23,800 bases of DNA. It comes from JBDHTS01 sp044220535 (lineage in GTDB: Bacteria; Pseudomonadota; Alphaproteobacteria; Micavibrionales; Micavibrionaceae). The stretch spans positions 1 to 23,800 of the forward strand of contig JBGAQU010000039.1 in assembly GCA_044220535.1 (NCBI GenBank), read 5' to 3'. The stretch's first letter is position 1. Every line of letters starts with the position of its first letter. Positions 1 through 8,012 of the stretch are shown here, in pieces. A program made the translations under genes and the position numbers. The notes beneath the pieces were generated by a model. That model did no database searches. It was not told the DNA's origin and saw only the letters and a program-made list of their open reading frames with translations.

Positions 1-103
1 CCCGGAGAAAACGATAAATCTCCGGATCTCCGGGCCTCCGCGTAAAAACATTCCTTTACAAAAGCGAAGACATCGCATGGGTCCCGGCTTTCGCCGGGAT
101 GAC
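1..103. repeat. Edge repeats: short inverted repeat and one palindromic unit
   Basis: This stretch beyond the stop of the last minus-strand gene has no coding signal. Positions 1-7 (CCCGGAG) and 28-34 (CTCCGGG) form an inverted repeat. Positions 83-98 form a palindrome, CCCGGC-TTTC-GCCGGG, followed by GATGAC to 103. The second motif is the same core and end as the arms of the element inside the GT4 gene (3123-3263), so it is probably one arm of a pair whose partner has decayed or lies outside the window. There is no T-run beside the hairpin, so I do not call it a terminator. Confidence 0.6.
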
Positions 104-154
104 GATGGATTTTATGATTGATTGGTGTAATTAAAACCATCTTACCTCATGGCC

Positions 155-2017
155 TCATCCGTACAAAAATTTATAAAAGCGGTAATAGCTCAGCATATAC
201 ACCCAGAACGCCGATCCCCCCGGCTGGCCGCGGATTGTCTCCGCTTCTGCTTTGATTTTACCCCAATCCAGGAAATCCATCATGTCCATGAATTTTTGAT
301 CGTGCAAAGCCTCCGTCGCCGCACCCCAGAACTCCGGATGCGTCTCCATATACTCCTGCCGGTCGGGCCAGGTGCGGTCTTCCGGTTGCGGCCCATGGAA
401 TTTTTTCGATCCAGTCAGGTCACGCAATACCTTGCGCCCGATCAGCCACGCCGTTCGCATCCACGGCAACGCCCCCGCAGGCATGCCGAAATTCCCGGCA
501 GGCAAAGCCGCCAGTTTCAAGCTATGCCGCCGCATCGCCGCCAGCGGCAGCAGCCCGTGAATCCGATGCTCCGGCTGTAACGCGAAATTCATGTCGTATA
601 ATTCGCGGTCGTAACACGGCGTCCGCACCTCGCCATCCACCCGCATGCTGAGGATATTGCCATAGGTGAAATGCCGCGACTGGTTGTGAAACACCAGATA
701 ATCCCACTGATCGGTGATATCGCCTGAAAATGTTTTGCCTTCGTTCATCACGCCCGACACAGTGTCGTGCAATGATTTTTTCATCCGTTCCCGCGCTTCC
801 GGCTTGACCAGCAGACCGGTCAGGTCATATTTCAGACGGAACGAAATTGTTTTCAGGAAATAATCAACCACATCCTTCGGAAATCCGATCATCGCCCGGT
901 AAAATGTCGGCCGCCCCAGCAATTCCCGCCAGCGCGTGTTCAGATACGTGCCATGGAAAAAATAATCCAGCCCGTGCCCGTTCATATACACCTTCGAATG
1001 CGGATTATGCCGCCCCTCAATCGGAATAAACAACGCATGGTCGATCGCATACATACCGGCGTTCAGCCATGCCGAACGCTCCAGTGTCCGCGTAAAAAAA
1101 TCGTCCGGCACGTTGATATATTCATGGTTATGCCCGCAATGATGCGCCACGCGCCGCGCGCATTCCACCTCATTGTTGTCGGTCATGCCATAGGTGTAAC
1201 AGGTGATCCGCTCCGGCGCGTATCCCGCGATCAGCCGCCCGTCATGCCCGCCGCTTAAAAACAACCCGGTTTCGCCGCCCGTGCCCACCGGCACCCGGCG
1301 CTTCACCGCCTTCGCCAGCAACGGCACGAATTCATTGATCTGCACCGCGATACTGTCTTTGCGCTTCGGCACTTGAAACGGTTTCCAGTACCGGACAATC
1401 TCAACCTTATCCGGTTGCGCTATATTCAGCCGCAGCCGCGACCCCGCCGGAATAAACGCAGACAACGTGTCATGCGTCTCTGTCCCGAACAGCCGCTGCA
1501 TCATCAAAAATTCATAAGCCTTTTCCGGACGCAAAACGAAACCCGCCCAGTCACGGATCACCCGCGCCAGATCCAGATAATTCGTCGACGCCAGAAACGC
1601 ATCGCCTTTCGCCGCATAATAAAACGGAAACGTCGCAAACCGATCCGTATAAATATCCACCACGCCCTTGGCGCGATCATGAATGATCAGACCAAACTCA
1701 CCATTCAGGTCATGAATAAACGAAACCGGATCATCCATCCCTGCTAGCTTCGCGGCCAGCGCTTCACGGTCAATCGTCTCCCCTTCAAACGGAGATCCTA
1801 GCACCACCACATCACGGCTCGCGCCTTTATGGGCTAAAACCTCCGGAAAAATCCGGTGATGACGCAATTCCAAGCCTTCACTTATACCGTCATCCCCGCC
1901 TTCGCGGGGATGACAATGTTGAAGATTGAAAACGCCTTTTCTTTGGGCCACAACCAGTTCCGCCGGAACAGCCGACCCTCGCGAAGACAAAAACAAAAAA
2001 GGCACATCAGGACGCAT
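155..2017 (-). CDS. Asparagine-synthase-like protein of a glycan cluster
   Basis: This 620-residue protein has the two-part layout of class B asparagine synthetases. Residues about 70-150 resemble the glutaminase-domain core (NGEFGLIIHD, then DRFATFPFYY). Residues about 225 onward are the ATP-pyrophosphatase domain, with the PP-loop at 255-260 (SGGHDG). Two key features are off: no cysteine follows the initiator methionine, so the usual glutaminase nucleophile is missing, and the last serine of the family's SGGxDS motif is glycine. It may therefore use ammonia or another amine donor, or not be a synthetase. Such proteins occur in surface-polysaccharide clusters, where they are thought to modify sugars. 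The start overlaps the end of the GT4 gene by 11 bp, which implies translational coupling. A palindromic repeat unit encodes residues about 35-43, so the N-terminus is unusual. Substrate unknown. Confidence 0.8.
   Translation of the reverse strand: MRPDVPFLFLSSRGSAVPAELVVAQRKGVFNLQHCHPREGGDDGISEGLELRHHRIFPEVLAHKGASRDVVVLGSPFEGETIDREALAAKLAGMDDPVSFIHDLNGEFGLIIHDRAKGVVDIYTDRFATFPFYYAAKGDAFLASTNYLDLARVIRDWAGFVLRPEKAYEFLMMQRLFGTETHDTLSAFIPAGSRLRLNIAQPDKVEIVRYWKPFQVPKRKDSIAVQINEFVPLLAKAVKRRVPVGTGGETGLFLSGGHDGRLIAGYAPERITCYTYGMTDNNEVECARRVAHHCGHNHEYINVPDDFFTRTLERSAWLNAGMYAIDHALFIPIEGRHNPHSKVYMNGHGLDYFFHGTYLNTRWRELLGRPTFYRAMIGFPKDVVDYFLKTISFRLKYDLTGLLVKPEARERMKKSLHDTVSGVMNEGKTFSGDITDQWDYLVFHNQSRHFTYGNILSMRVDGEVRTPCYDRELYDMNFALQPEHRIHGLLPLAAMRRHSLKLAALPAGNFGMPAGALPWMRTAWLIGRKVLRDLTGSKKFHGPQPEDRTWPDRQEYMETHPEFWGAATEALHDQKFMDMMDFLDWGKIKAEAETIRGQPGGSAFWVYMLSYYRFYKFLYG
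1889..1914. repeat. Palindromic repeat unit inside a coding region
   Basis: The 26 bp form a perfect hairpin: an 11-bp stem GTCATCCCCGC / GCGGGGATGAC around a 4-base loop CTTC. The outer GTCATCC/GGATGAC is the end shared by the other repeats in this window. It is read through in frame and contributes residues about C35-D43 (CHPREGGDD) of the asparagine-synthase-like protein. Only one unit is present here, unlike the paired copies elsewhere. Confidence 0.8.
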
Positions 2018-3368
2018 GTTTCTTACCCATCGGCAAAATGGCCGCCATATCGATTTGACCGTCCGCAGGCGCGGACGTCAATGCTTTTAAGAGAACTTCA
2101 TAATCCTTCGCTGTCGCCTCCAGCGAATAATCCCGCGCAATCATCGCCGAACTCTCCTCCGCCAGCCCTTCACGCAGCGGCAGCAGCGCCTTGATAATGG
2201 ACGCCCAGCGCACCGGCTCCGGCGGCGCCAGAAACAACGGATGCTGGTCCAGCTTTTTCCCCAGATCCCTGAATGCCCGTTCCCGCGCATTGGCCACCAC
2301 CGGTACACCGCAGGCCAGCGCCTCCAGCATCGGCGTCCCCATGCCTTCATGCGTGTTTGGCATCAGGTAAATATCGCTCGCCCGCATCAATTCACCCGCA
2401 TCCGCAAATCCCGTTTGAATCGAAACACGCCCCGGTAAGGCATCGGCTTTTGTCCTGATCTCATCCATATAGGCCCGGTCACGCGCCGCCAGCCGCCCCT
2501 TCTCCACCACCGGCCCGGCCAGCACCAGCTTGTACCGCTCCGGCAGATGCTCCATCACATCCAGCAAAAACGACTGGTTCTTCTGCGGCATAAACTTCGC
2601 CACCATGCACAGCACGATATCGCCTTGTTTGAATGGCGTTAACGCTTCGCGTCTGGACGAAGGCGCGGGATCGTAAAAAAACTTGGATGTATCGACTGGG
2701 TTCGGCCGTACCCATACGTTTTTCACATAACCTTCCTTCGCCGCCTGTTCCCCCAGCGGCCCCGAAATCGCCACCACCGCGCAACGGGATTTCAGCTTGG
2801 GCGCAGGCAGCCCCGGCAAATTCTGCGACACATGACTGCCCGTCGTCACCATTTCCACCAGCACCGGCTTTTTATGCCACCACGCATAATGCCGCGCTGC
2901 CACGGTCAGCGGGTTGCTGCCCGCCACATGCAACACATCGAATTCTTTACGCTTAATCGCCTGATATCCTGCCCACGCGTCGCGCCAGAACGCGACCGCC
3001 TGCGCGATTTTTCCGCCTTTTGCGGGCCACGTGGAGGTTATCCTTTCTATTGCAATTCCATCCAGTTCATATCGCTCTGCACTCGCGTATTCAATTCCAC
3101 TGCATAAAACCTCGACTCCAATGTTGTCATCCCGGCGAAAGCCGGGATCCATACGCTGATTGGGGACAACAGAAGGCGAAAAATCGTTACCATAGGACTT
3201 TATATCTTCCTTCTGCGAAGTCTCAACCATTGAATGGATCCCGGCTTTCGCCGGGATGACAACTGAAGAAGGAATCAAATTGGATAGCTTTTTATACAGC
3301 GTATGAATCCTATACGCCGCCCCCGTATATTCCGGCAGATATTTGCTGGCGACGACCAGGACCTTCAT
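2007..3368 (-). CDS. GT4-family glycosyltransferase with repeat-derived insert
   Basis: This 453-residue protein is a GT-B fold glycosyltransferase of family 4, acting on a nucleotide sugar at the cytoplasmic side of glycan assembly. The N-terminal domain begins MKVLVVASKYLPEYTGAAYR. The donor-binding domain starts near residue 250 (IVLCMVAKFMPQKN) and carries the family's E-x7-E pair at E341 and E349, within EGMGTPMLEALACGVPVVAN. Residues about 36-82 are encoded by a palindromic repeat pair and are foreign to the family; the surrounding sequence resumes normally at IGVEVLCSG, so the fold is probably kept with an extra loop after the first helix. The ATG overlaps the stop of the upstream methyltransferase in an ATGA, and the 3' end overlaps the asparagine-synthase-like gene, so the three genes are likely co-translated. 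Donor and acceptor cannot be told. Confidence 0.9.
   Translation of the reverse strand: MKVLVVASKYLPEYTGAAYRIHTLYKKLSNLIPSSVVIPAKAGIHSMVETSQKEDIKSYGNDFSPSVVPNQRMDPGFRRDDNIGVEVLCSGIEYASAERYELDGIAIERITSTWPAKGGKIAQAVAFWRDAWAGYQAIKRKEFDVLHVAGSNPLTVAARHYAWWHKKPVLVEMVTTGSHVSQNLPGLPAPKLKSRCAVVAISGPLGEQAAKEGYVKNVWVRPNPVDTSKFFYDPAPSSRREALTPFKQGDIVLCMVAKFMPQKNQSFLLDVMEHLPERYKLVLAGPVVEKGRLAARDRAYMDEIRTKADALPGRVSIQTGFADAGELMRASDIYLMPNTHEGMGTPMLEALACGVPVVANARERAFRDLGKKLDQHPLFLAPPEPVRWASIIKALLPLREGLAEESSAMIARDYSLEATAKDYEVLLKALTSAPADGQIDMAAILPMGKKHAS
3123..3263. repeat. Paired palindromic repeat element inserted in frame in the GT4 gene
   Basis: Positions 3123-3150 and 3236-3263 are perfect 28-bp inverted copies (GTTGTCATCCCGGCGAAAGC... 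and its complement). Each contains the smaller palindrome CCCGGC-GAAA-GCCGGG. They flank 85 bp of unrelated sequence. The whole element is 141 bp, exactly 47 codons, with no stop in the reading frame of the host gene. Its translation includes VIPAKAGIH at one end and MDPGFRRDDN at the other, peptides typical of read-through of this widespread bacterial repeat type. Confidence 0.9.
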
Positions 3369-4405
3369 CGCTTGATCGCCAGGATATGGCGGGAATCCGC
3401 AAACCCCGCGCGGTCAAAAGCCTGCTGCATCGGGTCGATCATGCCCGCCAGTGTTCCCATCACCTCTTTATAAAGAATTTCAGGATACCGGTTCTGCAGG
3501 TGCACAGCTGCAAAACGGAAGAAATCCATGCTGTCCTGCCCGAATACCCATTGCGCCGTCTTCTCATACCCGGCCGTCTTCAGGAAATAATCGATCGAAT
3601 GTTCGGTGTAGATCTGCGTATGCACCATCGCATCCAGGCTGCGCGGATAATGGTCTTCCACCATGCTTTCAAAAATGGTCGCAAACCCGAACACCGGCAC
3701 CGAAAATACAAAGGCGGTCCCGACAGGTTTCTCCGCCAGCGCCTTGGCGACCTCCAGCGGGTTGTCCACATGTTCCATCACGAAAAAGCTGGCATAGATA
3801 TCGGCATCATTATCGCGGATGGCTTCCGCCACAGACGCTTCGTTGAACACGACCAGCTCTTCGCCCAAAGCTTCCTGGGCGTTGCGGATATTATGCTTGT
3901 CACGCTCAAAACCGATAATATCTTGGCATCCCATTTCGCGCAGGGAATACAGGTACCCGCCCGCGCCGCAGCCGATTTCCACCCACCGCATCTCCTGCGG
4001 CGATTTTTTCATCCCCGCAGCTTTTAACTCGCTGACAGTCCATTCCGCCTTGGGCCGGTAAATCCTTTCGCAGGATGAAATATACGCAGGACGGTCCAAC
4101 GCCGGATAGATCAGCTCATACCCCATCGTCTCCGTAACTTCGCGGTCAAACGCTGCGTCCGGCTGGTGACCGCTCTGAATATGCCCGCACGTGCCGCAGA
4201 CGAAAAACGGCACGTCACGATGGTCGATTTGATCTTTATCTGTAAGCGCCGCCTGACACATCAGGCAATGCGCGCGTTTTGGACAATCGCTCAGACGCCT
4301 GTTCATCCGCCGCACCATCGCGATCAGGTCCGCCTCCTGCTTCATCATCGTGTCGAATTCCAGGGCGATATCCTGGGCAGGTTTGGAAAAACGGGTGCGT
4401 GTCAT
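3365..4405 (-). CDS. SAM-dependent methyltransferase with N-terminal Cys cluster
   Basis: The protein is about 346 residues. Counting from the TTG one codon upstream, residues 48-74 hold two CxxC pairs (CLMC at 48-51 and CGTC at 71-74) that look like a zinc site, as in sugar C-methyltransferases and related enzymes. The class I methyltransferase fold follows: motif I VEIGCGAGG at 143-151, an acidic residue at 168 that would bind the ribose of SAM, and FFVMEHVDNP as the post-motif. It probably methylates a sugar or glycan intermediate in the cytoplasm. A TTG precedes the ATG by one codon; I take the ATG at 4405 because AAGG lies a suitable distance upstream. It starts 10 bp after the GT2 fusion gene and overlaps the GT4 gene by 4 bp. 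N-, O- and C-methylation cannot be separated from sequence alone. Confidence 0.85.
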   Translation of the reverse strand: MTRTRFSKPAQDIALEFDTMMKQEADLIAMVRRMNRRLSDCPKRAHCLMCQAALTDKDQIDHRDVPFFVCGTCGHIQSGHQPDAAFDREVTETMGYELIYPALDRPAYISSCERIYRPKAEWTVSELKAAGMKKSPQEMRWVEIGCGAGGYLYSLREMGCQDIIGFERDKHNIRNAQEALGEELVVFNEASVAEAIRDNDADIYASFFVMEHVDNPLEVAKALAEKPVGTAFVFSVPVFGFATIFESMVEDHYPRSLDAMVHTQIYTEHSIDYFLKTAGYEKTAQWVFGQDSMDFFRFAAVHLQNRYPEILYKEVMGTLAGMIDPMQQAFDRAGFADSRHILAIKR

Positions 4406-4415
4406 CAATAGAACC

Positions 4416-5873
4416 TTAGAATTTTTGCGCGATCAATTGCGCGATATCGTAGAAATAATCGCTCGCGATAAAGAATCCCTCAGGTCCGGTAATATTAAAT
4501 GACGTCAAACGCGGCCCCCTGATATTCCCGCGCTTCACATTGCTGTTTTTTACAGCGGTACACACATTCACATCACCAAAGACCGTTCCGCCCTCAAGAT
4601 ACTGATAACGCCCCAGTTGCAATTGCTGCAATCCATACGCACTTTGCACATACAGGTTTTCAGCCGCGTATTTTTCGACCGATATCGACGCATCCGCATC
4701 CGCCATCAAAAGGGAATAAACCCCTTCCTCCATCGATCCCTTGGTCAGGAACGGCGCCTGGACATAGCTGACCACCGTCACGCCCTTATAATCCGGATCG
4801 TAAGGCGTGATCACTTCCTCCAGAAGCGGCGCGAGCGGCGATGTGCGATAGGTGGATTCAAAACTGCGCAAATGGAACGCCAGGCGCTTGTCGCTTTGCG
4901 CCTCGACAATCTCGCGCGCGTCTTCATTGTCAGACGTCACGACGATATGTTCGAACATATCGCTGTCGATAAACCGCGCCAGCGTATGCTCCAGCAATGT
5001 GCGGTCGCCCAGCTTCAAGCTCCACAGATCTTCCGCGAAATCAAAATATTTACGGATGGGAATAACGCCGACAACAGGCCGCGACGCCTTCAACTTTTTG
5101 GCGCTGATGTCTTTTTTGATCTGCCGGCGTGCCGTCTTGATGATCTGGCTTTCACCTTCCGCGCCCGTCAGGTTTTTATAATGCCTGCGGTAATAAAACA
5201 GCGGCAGGTTGACGTTGCCGCATTTGTATTTTTCCCGCACCCGCGTCCACAGATCGAACCCGTCCTGCGCGCCCAGATCCTCCCGGTAGCCGCCCAGTTC
5301 GCGCAGCACCTGCGTCTTCGCCAGGATGCACGCACCGTTCGGCGGCATGTCGAGGATATGGTCTTCCTCATACAGTTTCCGGCGGCGTTCATGGGCGAAA
5401 ATATTCCCCATCTGGTCCATCAGGTAATAATCCGGAAACGCCATGATGGTATCCGGATGATTGTCCAGATAGGTTTTCAGCACCAGCAGGATATTTTCAT
5501 CAAACACATCGTCGCCATCCAGGCGAATGATATATTTCCCGGCTGCCTCGCTCAGCGCCAGATTGCACACGCCGGGCAAACCGATTTTTTCTGTGCGAAA
5601 CGTGCGGATATTCGGCGCGTTGGTATACAGCTGCAAGATCTCCGGCGTCTTGTCCGTCGATCCGTCATCGATGATGATCAGCTCCCAGTTTTTATAGGAC
5701 TGCCTGAACACGCTTTCGATGGCTTCGTTCAGATACGCACCGTAATTATGGCACGGAATATAAACGGTGATGTCGGGGGCGGAACGTATAGTCATGACAG
5801 AACGTGCATCCATTTCACTTAAGAGCAGCCGCTTTACAAAGCGCCGCAGGCTTTTTAAAAGGTTTTTCACCAC
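4416..5873 (-). CDS. GT2 glycosyltransferase fused to CMP-sugar synthetase-like domain
   Basis: This protein of up to 485 residues has two domains. Residues about 34-235 are a GT-A family 2 glycosyltransferase: ITVYIPCHNYGAYLNEAI, IIDDGSTD at 67-74, the metal-binding RLDGDD at 117-122 and QDGFDLW at 203-209. Residues about 266-485 resemble NeuA/CTP_transf_3 cytidylyltransferases (VVGVIPIR, TLLEHTLARFIDSDMFEHIVV, VQAPFLTKGSMEEG, DASISVEK). The nucleotide-binding segment usual in that family, PARxGSKxxxxKN, is not kept, so catalysis by the second domain is doubtful. The longest frame starts at a GTG inside an inverted repeat; ATG codons at 5813 and 5795 are alternatives that keep the whole GT2 domain. 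The enzyme may activate and transfer one sugar, or the second domain may only bind the nucleotide or a partner. Confidence 0.85.
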   Translation of the reverse strand: MVKNLLKSLRRFVKRLLLSEMDARSVMTIRSAPDITVYIPCHNYGAYLNEAIESVFRQSYKNWELIIIDDGSTDKTPEILQLYTNAPNIRTFRTEKIGLPGVCNLALSEAAGKYIIRLDGDDVFDENILLVLKTYLDNHPDTIMAFPDYYLMDQMGNIFAHERRRKLYEEDHILDMPPNGACILAKTQVLRELGGYREDLGAQDGFDLWTRVREKYKCGNVNLPLFYYRRHYKNLTGAEGESQIIKTARRQIKKDISAKKLKASRPVVGVIPIRKYFDFAEDLWSLKLGDRTLLEHTLARFIDSDMFEHIVVTSDNEDAREIVEAQSDKRLAFHLRSFESTYRTSPLAPLLEEVITPYDPDYKGVTVVSYVQAPFLTKGSMEEGVYSLLMADADASISVEKYAAENLYVQSAYGLQQLQLGRYQYLEGGTVFGDVNVCTAVKNSNVKRGNIRGPRLTSFNITGPEGFFIASDYFYDIAQLIAQKF

Positions 5874-6065
5874 GAATAGACGCGAATAAGCACGAATAAG
5901 AAAAAGAAAGATTTTTTTACCACAGAGGACACAGAGGATGCACAGAGAAGGAAAATATTAAAAAATAAAAAGACCTTCTCTGTGCCTTCCTCCGTGTTCT
6001 CCGTGTCCTCCGTGGTTCAAACCCTTTCTTTTTCTTATTCGTGCTTATTCGTGTCCATTCGTGGT
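5869..6065. repeat. Nested inverted repeat, 197 bp
   Basis: There are two nested inverted pairs. The outer arms, 5869-5910 and 6024-6065, are 42 bp with two mismatches and are built of about 10-bp periodic units (CACGAATAAG and variants). The inner arms, 5919-5951 and 5974-6016, share ACCACAGAGGACACAGAG-type units; the right arm is 10 bp longer. An A/T-rich centre lies between. The element fills most of the gap between the GT-B-like gene and the GT2 fusion gene, and its left end covers the GTG start of the latter. It encodes nothing convincing. As RNA it would form a long hairpin within the operon transcript. Confidence 0.9.
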
Positions 6066-6091
6066 CAAACTCTTATAAAGCTCCCCAACGC

Positions 6092-7036
6092 TTACCGGAA
6101 GGGTTTTTTGGCCGGGTCGGCGGCTTCCGGAAAAGCCCGGACCGTCTTTCCGGACCGTTTCGCCAGTTCCAGGACAACAGATCGCATGCCCCATATCTCG
6201 TCGGACGCAATGACATAAGGCTCGACCGGCCCGTCCACAATGATGGCCCGCCCCGGATGCTGGGCCTGGACGGTGGCACAATGCTGCGTGATCGCCTTGG
6301 CGTCCTGCCGCGGATGCGGCTTGATCAGATACACGGCATCATTCGCTTTTGAAATTCTGGAAAATGCCTCCTGCACCAGGTTCTTCCAGGTGTAATCTGA
6401 AAATTCCTTACGTTCCGGATCTAAAATCAATGTCACAAGTTTCCGTGTCCCGCCCGTGAATTTTTTCTTTAAGGCCTCAGCGCTCAGGGGATCGATTTTT
6501 TCAATCTGTTCCAGCGACAATTCAATGCCCGGGTTCATAAACGGCACCAGCAGCATGTCGCACTGCTTGCGGGTCAGGCCCAGCTTCATCATACCGCCCA
6601 TCTGCACGCCCTTCGCCCGTTCGTCGGGAACATACAGGGTATTAGGCAGGACCACCGGCTCACCGGCATTGGGCCGGAACAGGCGCGAAATATCCTCCCA
6701 GTGGTCGGAGAAAAACTTTACTTCACATCCGCTGCCAACAGCCTCCTGCAAACGGCGATAGGCCAGCATGAAGTCCACCTGCTGCGCCATGGCGATAATA
6801 TGGCCGGATGCCTGGCCGCGTAAGTCATGCGCCATGGACTCACCCGTCTTTTTACCCGGTAAATCGGCATGGTCGCGCGACCATCCATCCGCATACCAGC
6901 TCCCCGCAATCCCCATTTCCGCCGCTTCCTTCTGGATCGGCCGCAAAAACGCGGTTCCACCCGGATCGGCGCTATAGAAAGACAGGGATTTGATATCCTT
7001 CAGAAGATCGCGGATTTTCTGGCGCCAGTCAGACAA
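6092..7036 (-). CDS. Probable GT-B-like glycan biosynthesis protein
   Basis: This 314-residue protein is not recognised as a named family. Its C-terminal half reads like the donor half of a GT-B fold: a strand LVTLILDP near 200, a helix, then VYLIKPHPRQD around 236-245 and EIWGMRSVVLELAKRSGKTV at 280-299. KPHPR followed by GMxSxxLE is common in capsule and LPS transferases and in epimerase-like proteins. The N-terminal half has SFYSADPGGTAFLRP, which could be the first Rossmann strand with a glycine-rich loop. The start is TTG, supported by GGAGGGC a few bases upstream and by an 8-bp overlap with the end of the oxidoreductase gene. It is a cytoplasmic protein with no signal peptide or membrane segment. 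A sugar-nucleotide binding role is an inference. Confidence 0.75.
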   Translation of the reverse strand: MSDWRQKIRDLLKDIKSLSFYSADPGGTAFLRPIQKEAAEMGIAGSWYADGWSRDHADLPGKKTGESMAHDLRGQASGHIIAMAQQVDFMLAYRRLQEAVGSGCEVKFFSDHWEDISRLFRPNAGEPVVLPNTLYVPDERAKGVQMGGMMKLGLTRKQCDMLLVPFMNPGIELSLEQIEKIDPLSAEALKKKFTGGTRKLVTLILDPERKEFSDYTWKNLVQEAFSRISKANDAVYLIKPHPRQDAKAITQHCATVQAQHPGRAIIVDGPVEPYVIASDEIWGMRSVVLELAKRSGKTVRAFPEAADPAKKPFR

Positions 7037-7991
7037 GGCTGCCCTCCGTCCGCGCGCCGCGAATCCGCTCGATCACCTGCTGCGCCCGGATGGCGTCCTC
7101 CGCCGTGGACAAAGGCGCGGCACGCCCCGCAAGGACTGCGGCAGCATTATCGACAAGATTCAGCAAGGCATGGCTGTGGCCGGTCATGATGACGTCTTTA
7201 TGGACGAGGCGCCTGCCCGGCGGAATGCCGGTTTTATCCTCGACCCGCCAAACATGGCAGTCGCGGTGATCATTGTAAATCTGGTATCGTCCTGTCCGGG
7301 TCACGATATCCACCTCAAACAGCGTAAAAGCCCGATCGTCCAGCGGCTGCAGGAACACCATCGGGCAATGGTCCATCTCCATGAACACCGCCATGGTCGG
7401 GTCGGCGTCGCTGTAATCCACCCGCGCCGCCAACGGCACGGCCCGCCTGACCTCCCCGAACAGCATCCGCAGCAGGTCGATCGCATGCGACCCGTTATGC
7501 AGCAGCCCCTTGGCATATTTGATGGTGGCGTTCAGCACGACTTCGCTTTGCAGGCGCTTCGCCAGATCCGCATAAAACGGCAGGAAACGGCGCGAATAAT
7601 TCACGATAAGCGGAATATGCTTTTCCGCATACAGCGCCGCCAGACTCTGCGCTTCCCTTAAATCCTGCGCCAGCGGCTTCTCCGCCACCACCGCACGTAC
7701 GCCCGATCCCGCCAGCAGCATCAATATATCCGGCTGCTGCTGCGGCGTCACCGCCACACTGACGATATCCGGCGCACCCTGCGCCGTCAGCATCGCCTCA
7801 GCCGACGGATACACCGCACAACCCCATTTCTCCCCCAGCTCCTTCGGCGCCAGCGGATCGCAAATCGCCGTCAGCGTAAACGCCTCATGCGCCCGGTATG
7901 CGCCCGCATGCGTTTGCGGCGGAAAATCCGCTGGAGCATCCATCCGCGCCCCGATCATGCCTGCGCCTATCACAGCAGCTTTATAAGCCAT
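7029..7991 (-). CDS. Gfo/Idh/MocA-family oxidoreductase
   Basis: This 320-residue protein is an NAD(P)-dependent sugar oxidoreductase of the Gfo/Idh/MocA family. The N-terminal Rossmann domain has GAGMIG at 9-14, and the family's EKP motif is at 104-106 (VVAEKPLAQD), where the lysine takes part in catalysis. IVNYSRRFLP and the C-terminal beta domain follow. The overall length is normal. In glycan clusters such enzymes oxidise or reduce a sugar-nucleotide ring position, often at C3. Its stop overlaps the TTG start of the next gene by 8 bp. It lies downstream of the SpsF-type gene, separated by a palindromic repeat pair. The exact substrate is unknown. Confidence 0.9.
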   Translation of the reverse strand: MAYKAAVIGAGMIGARMDAPADFPPQTHAGAYRAHEAFTLTAICDPLAPKELGEKWGCAVYPSAEAMLTAQGAPDIVSVAVTPQQQPDILMLLAGSGVRAVVAEKPLAQDLREAQSLAALYAEKHIPLIVNYSRRFLPFYADLAKRLQSEVVLNATIKYAKGLLHNGSHAIDLLRMLFGEVRRAVPLAARVDYSDADPTMAVFMEMDHCPMVFLQPLDDRAFTLFEVDIVTRTGRYQIYNDHRDCHVWRVEDKTGIPPGRRLVHKDVIMTGHSHALLNLVDNAAAVLAGRAAPLSTAEDAIRAQQVIERIRGARTEGSLV

Positions 7992-8012
7992 TCTTTAACC
8001 CCCTACCCACAC

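Noticed and set aside
3123..3263. CRISPR-like array
   Set aside because: Repeats are inverted, only two copies, and the spacer is a single 85-bp segment; there are no cas genes.
4617..5822. Plus-strand frame of 401 codons opposite the GT2 fusion gene
   Set aside because: It is a shadow of a clear GT2/cytidylyltransferase gene, with no domain and no good ribosome site.
5869..6065. Insertion sequence remnant
   Set aside because: There is no transposase fragment, and the ends are periodic short units rather than typical terminal repeats with target duplications that I can see.
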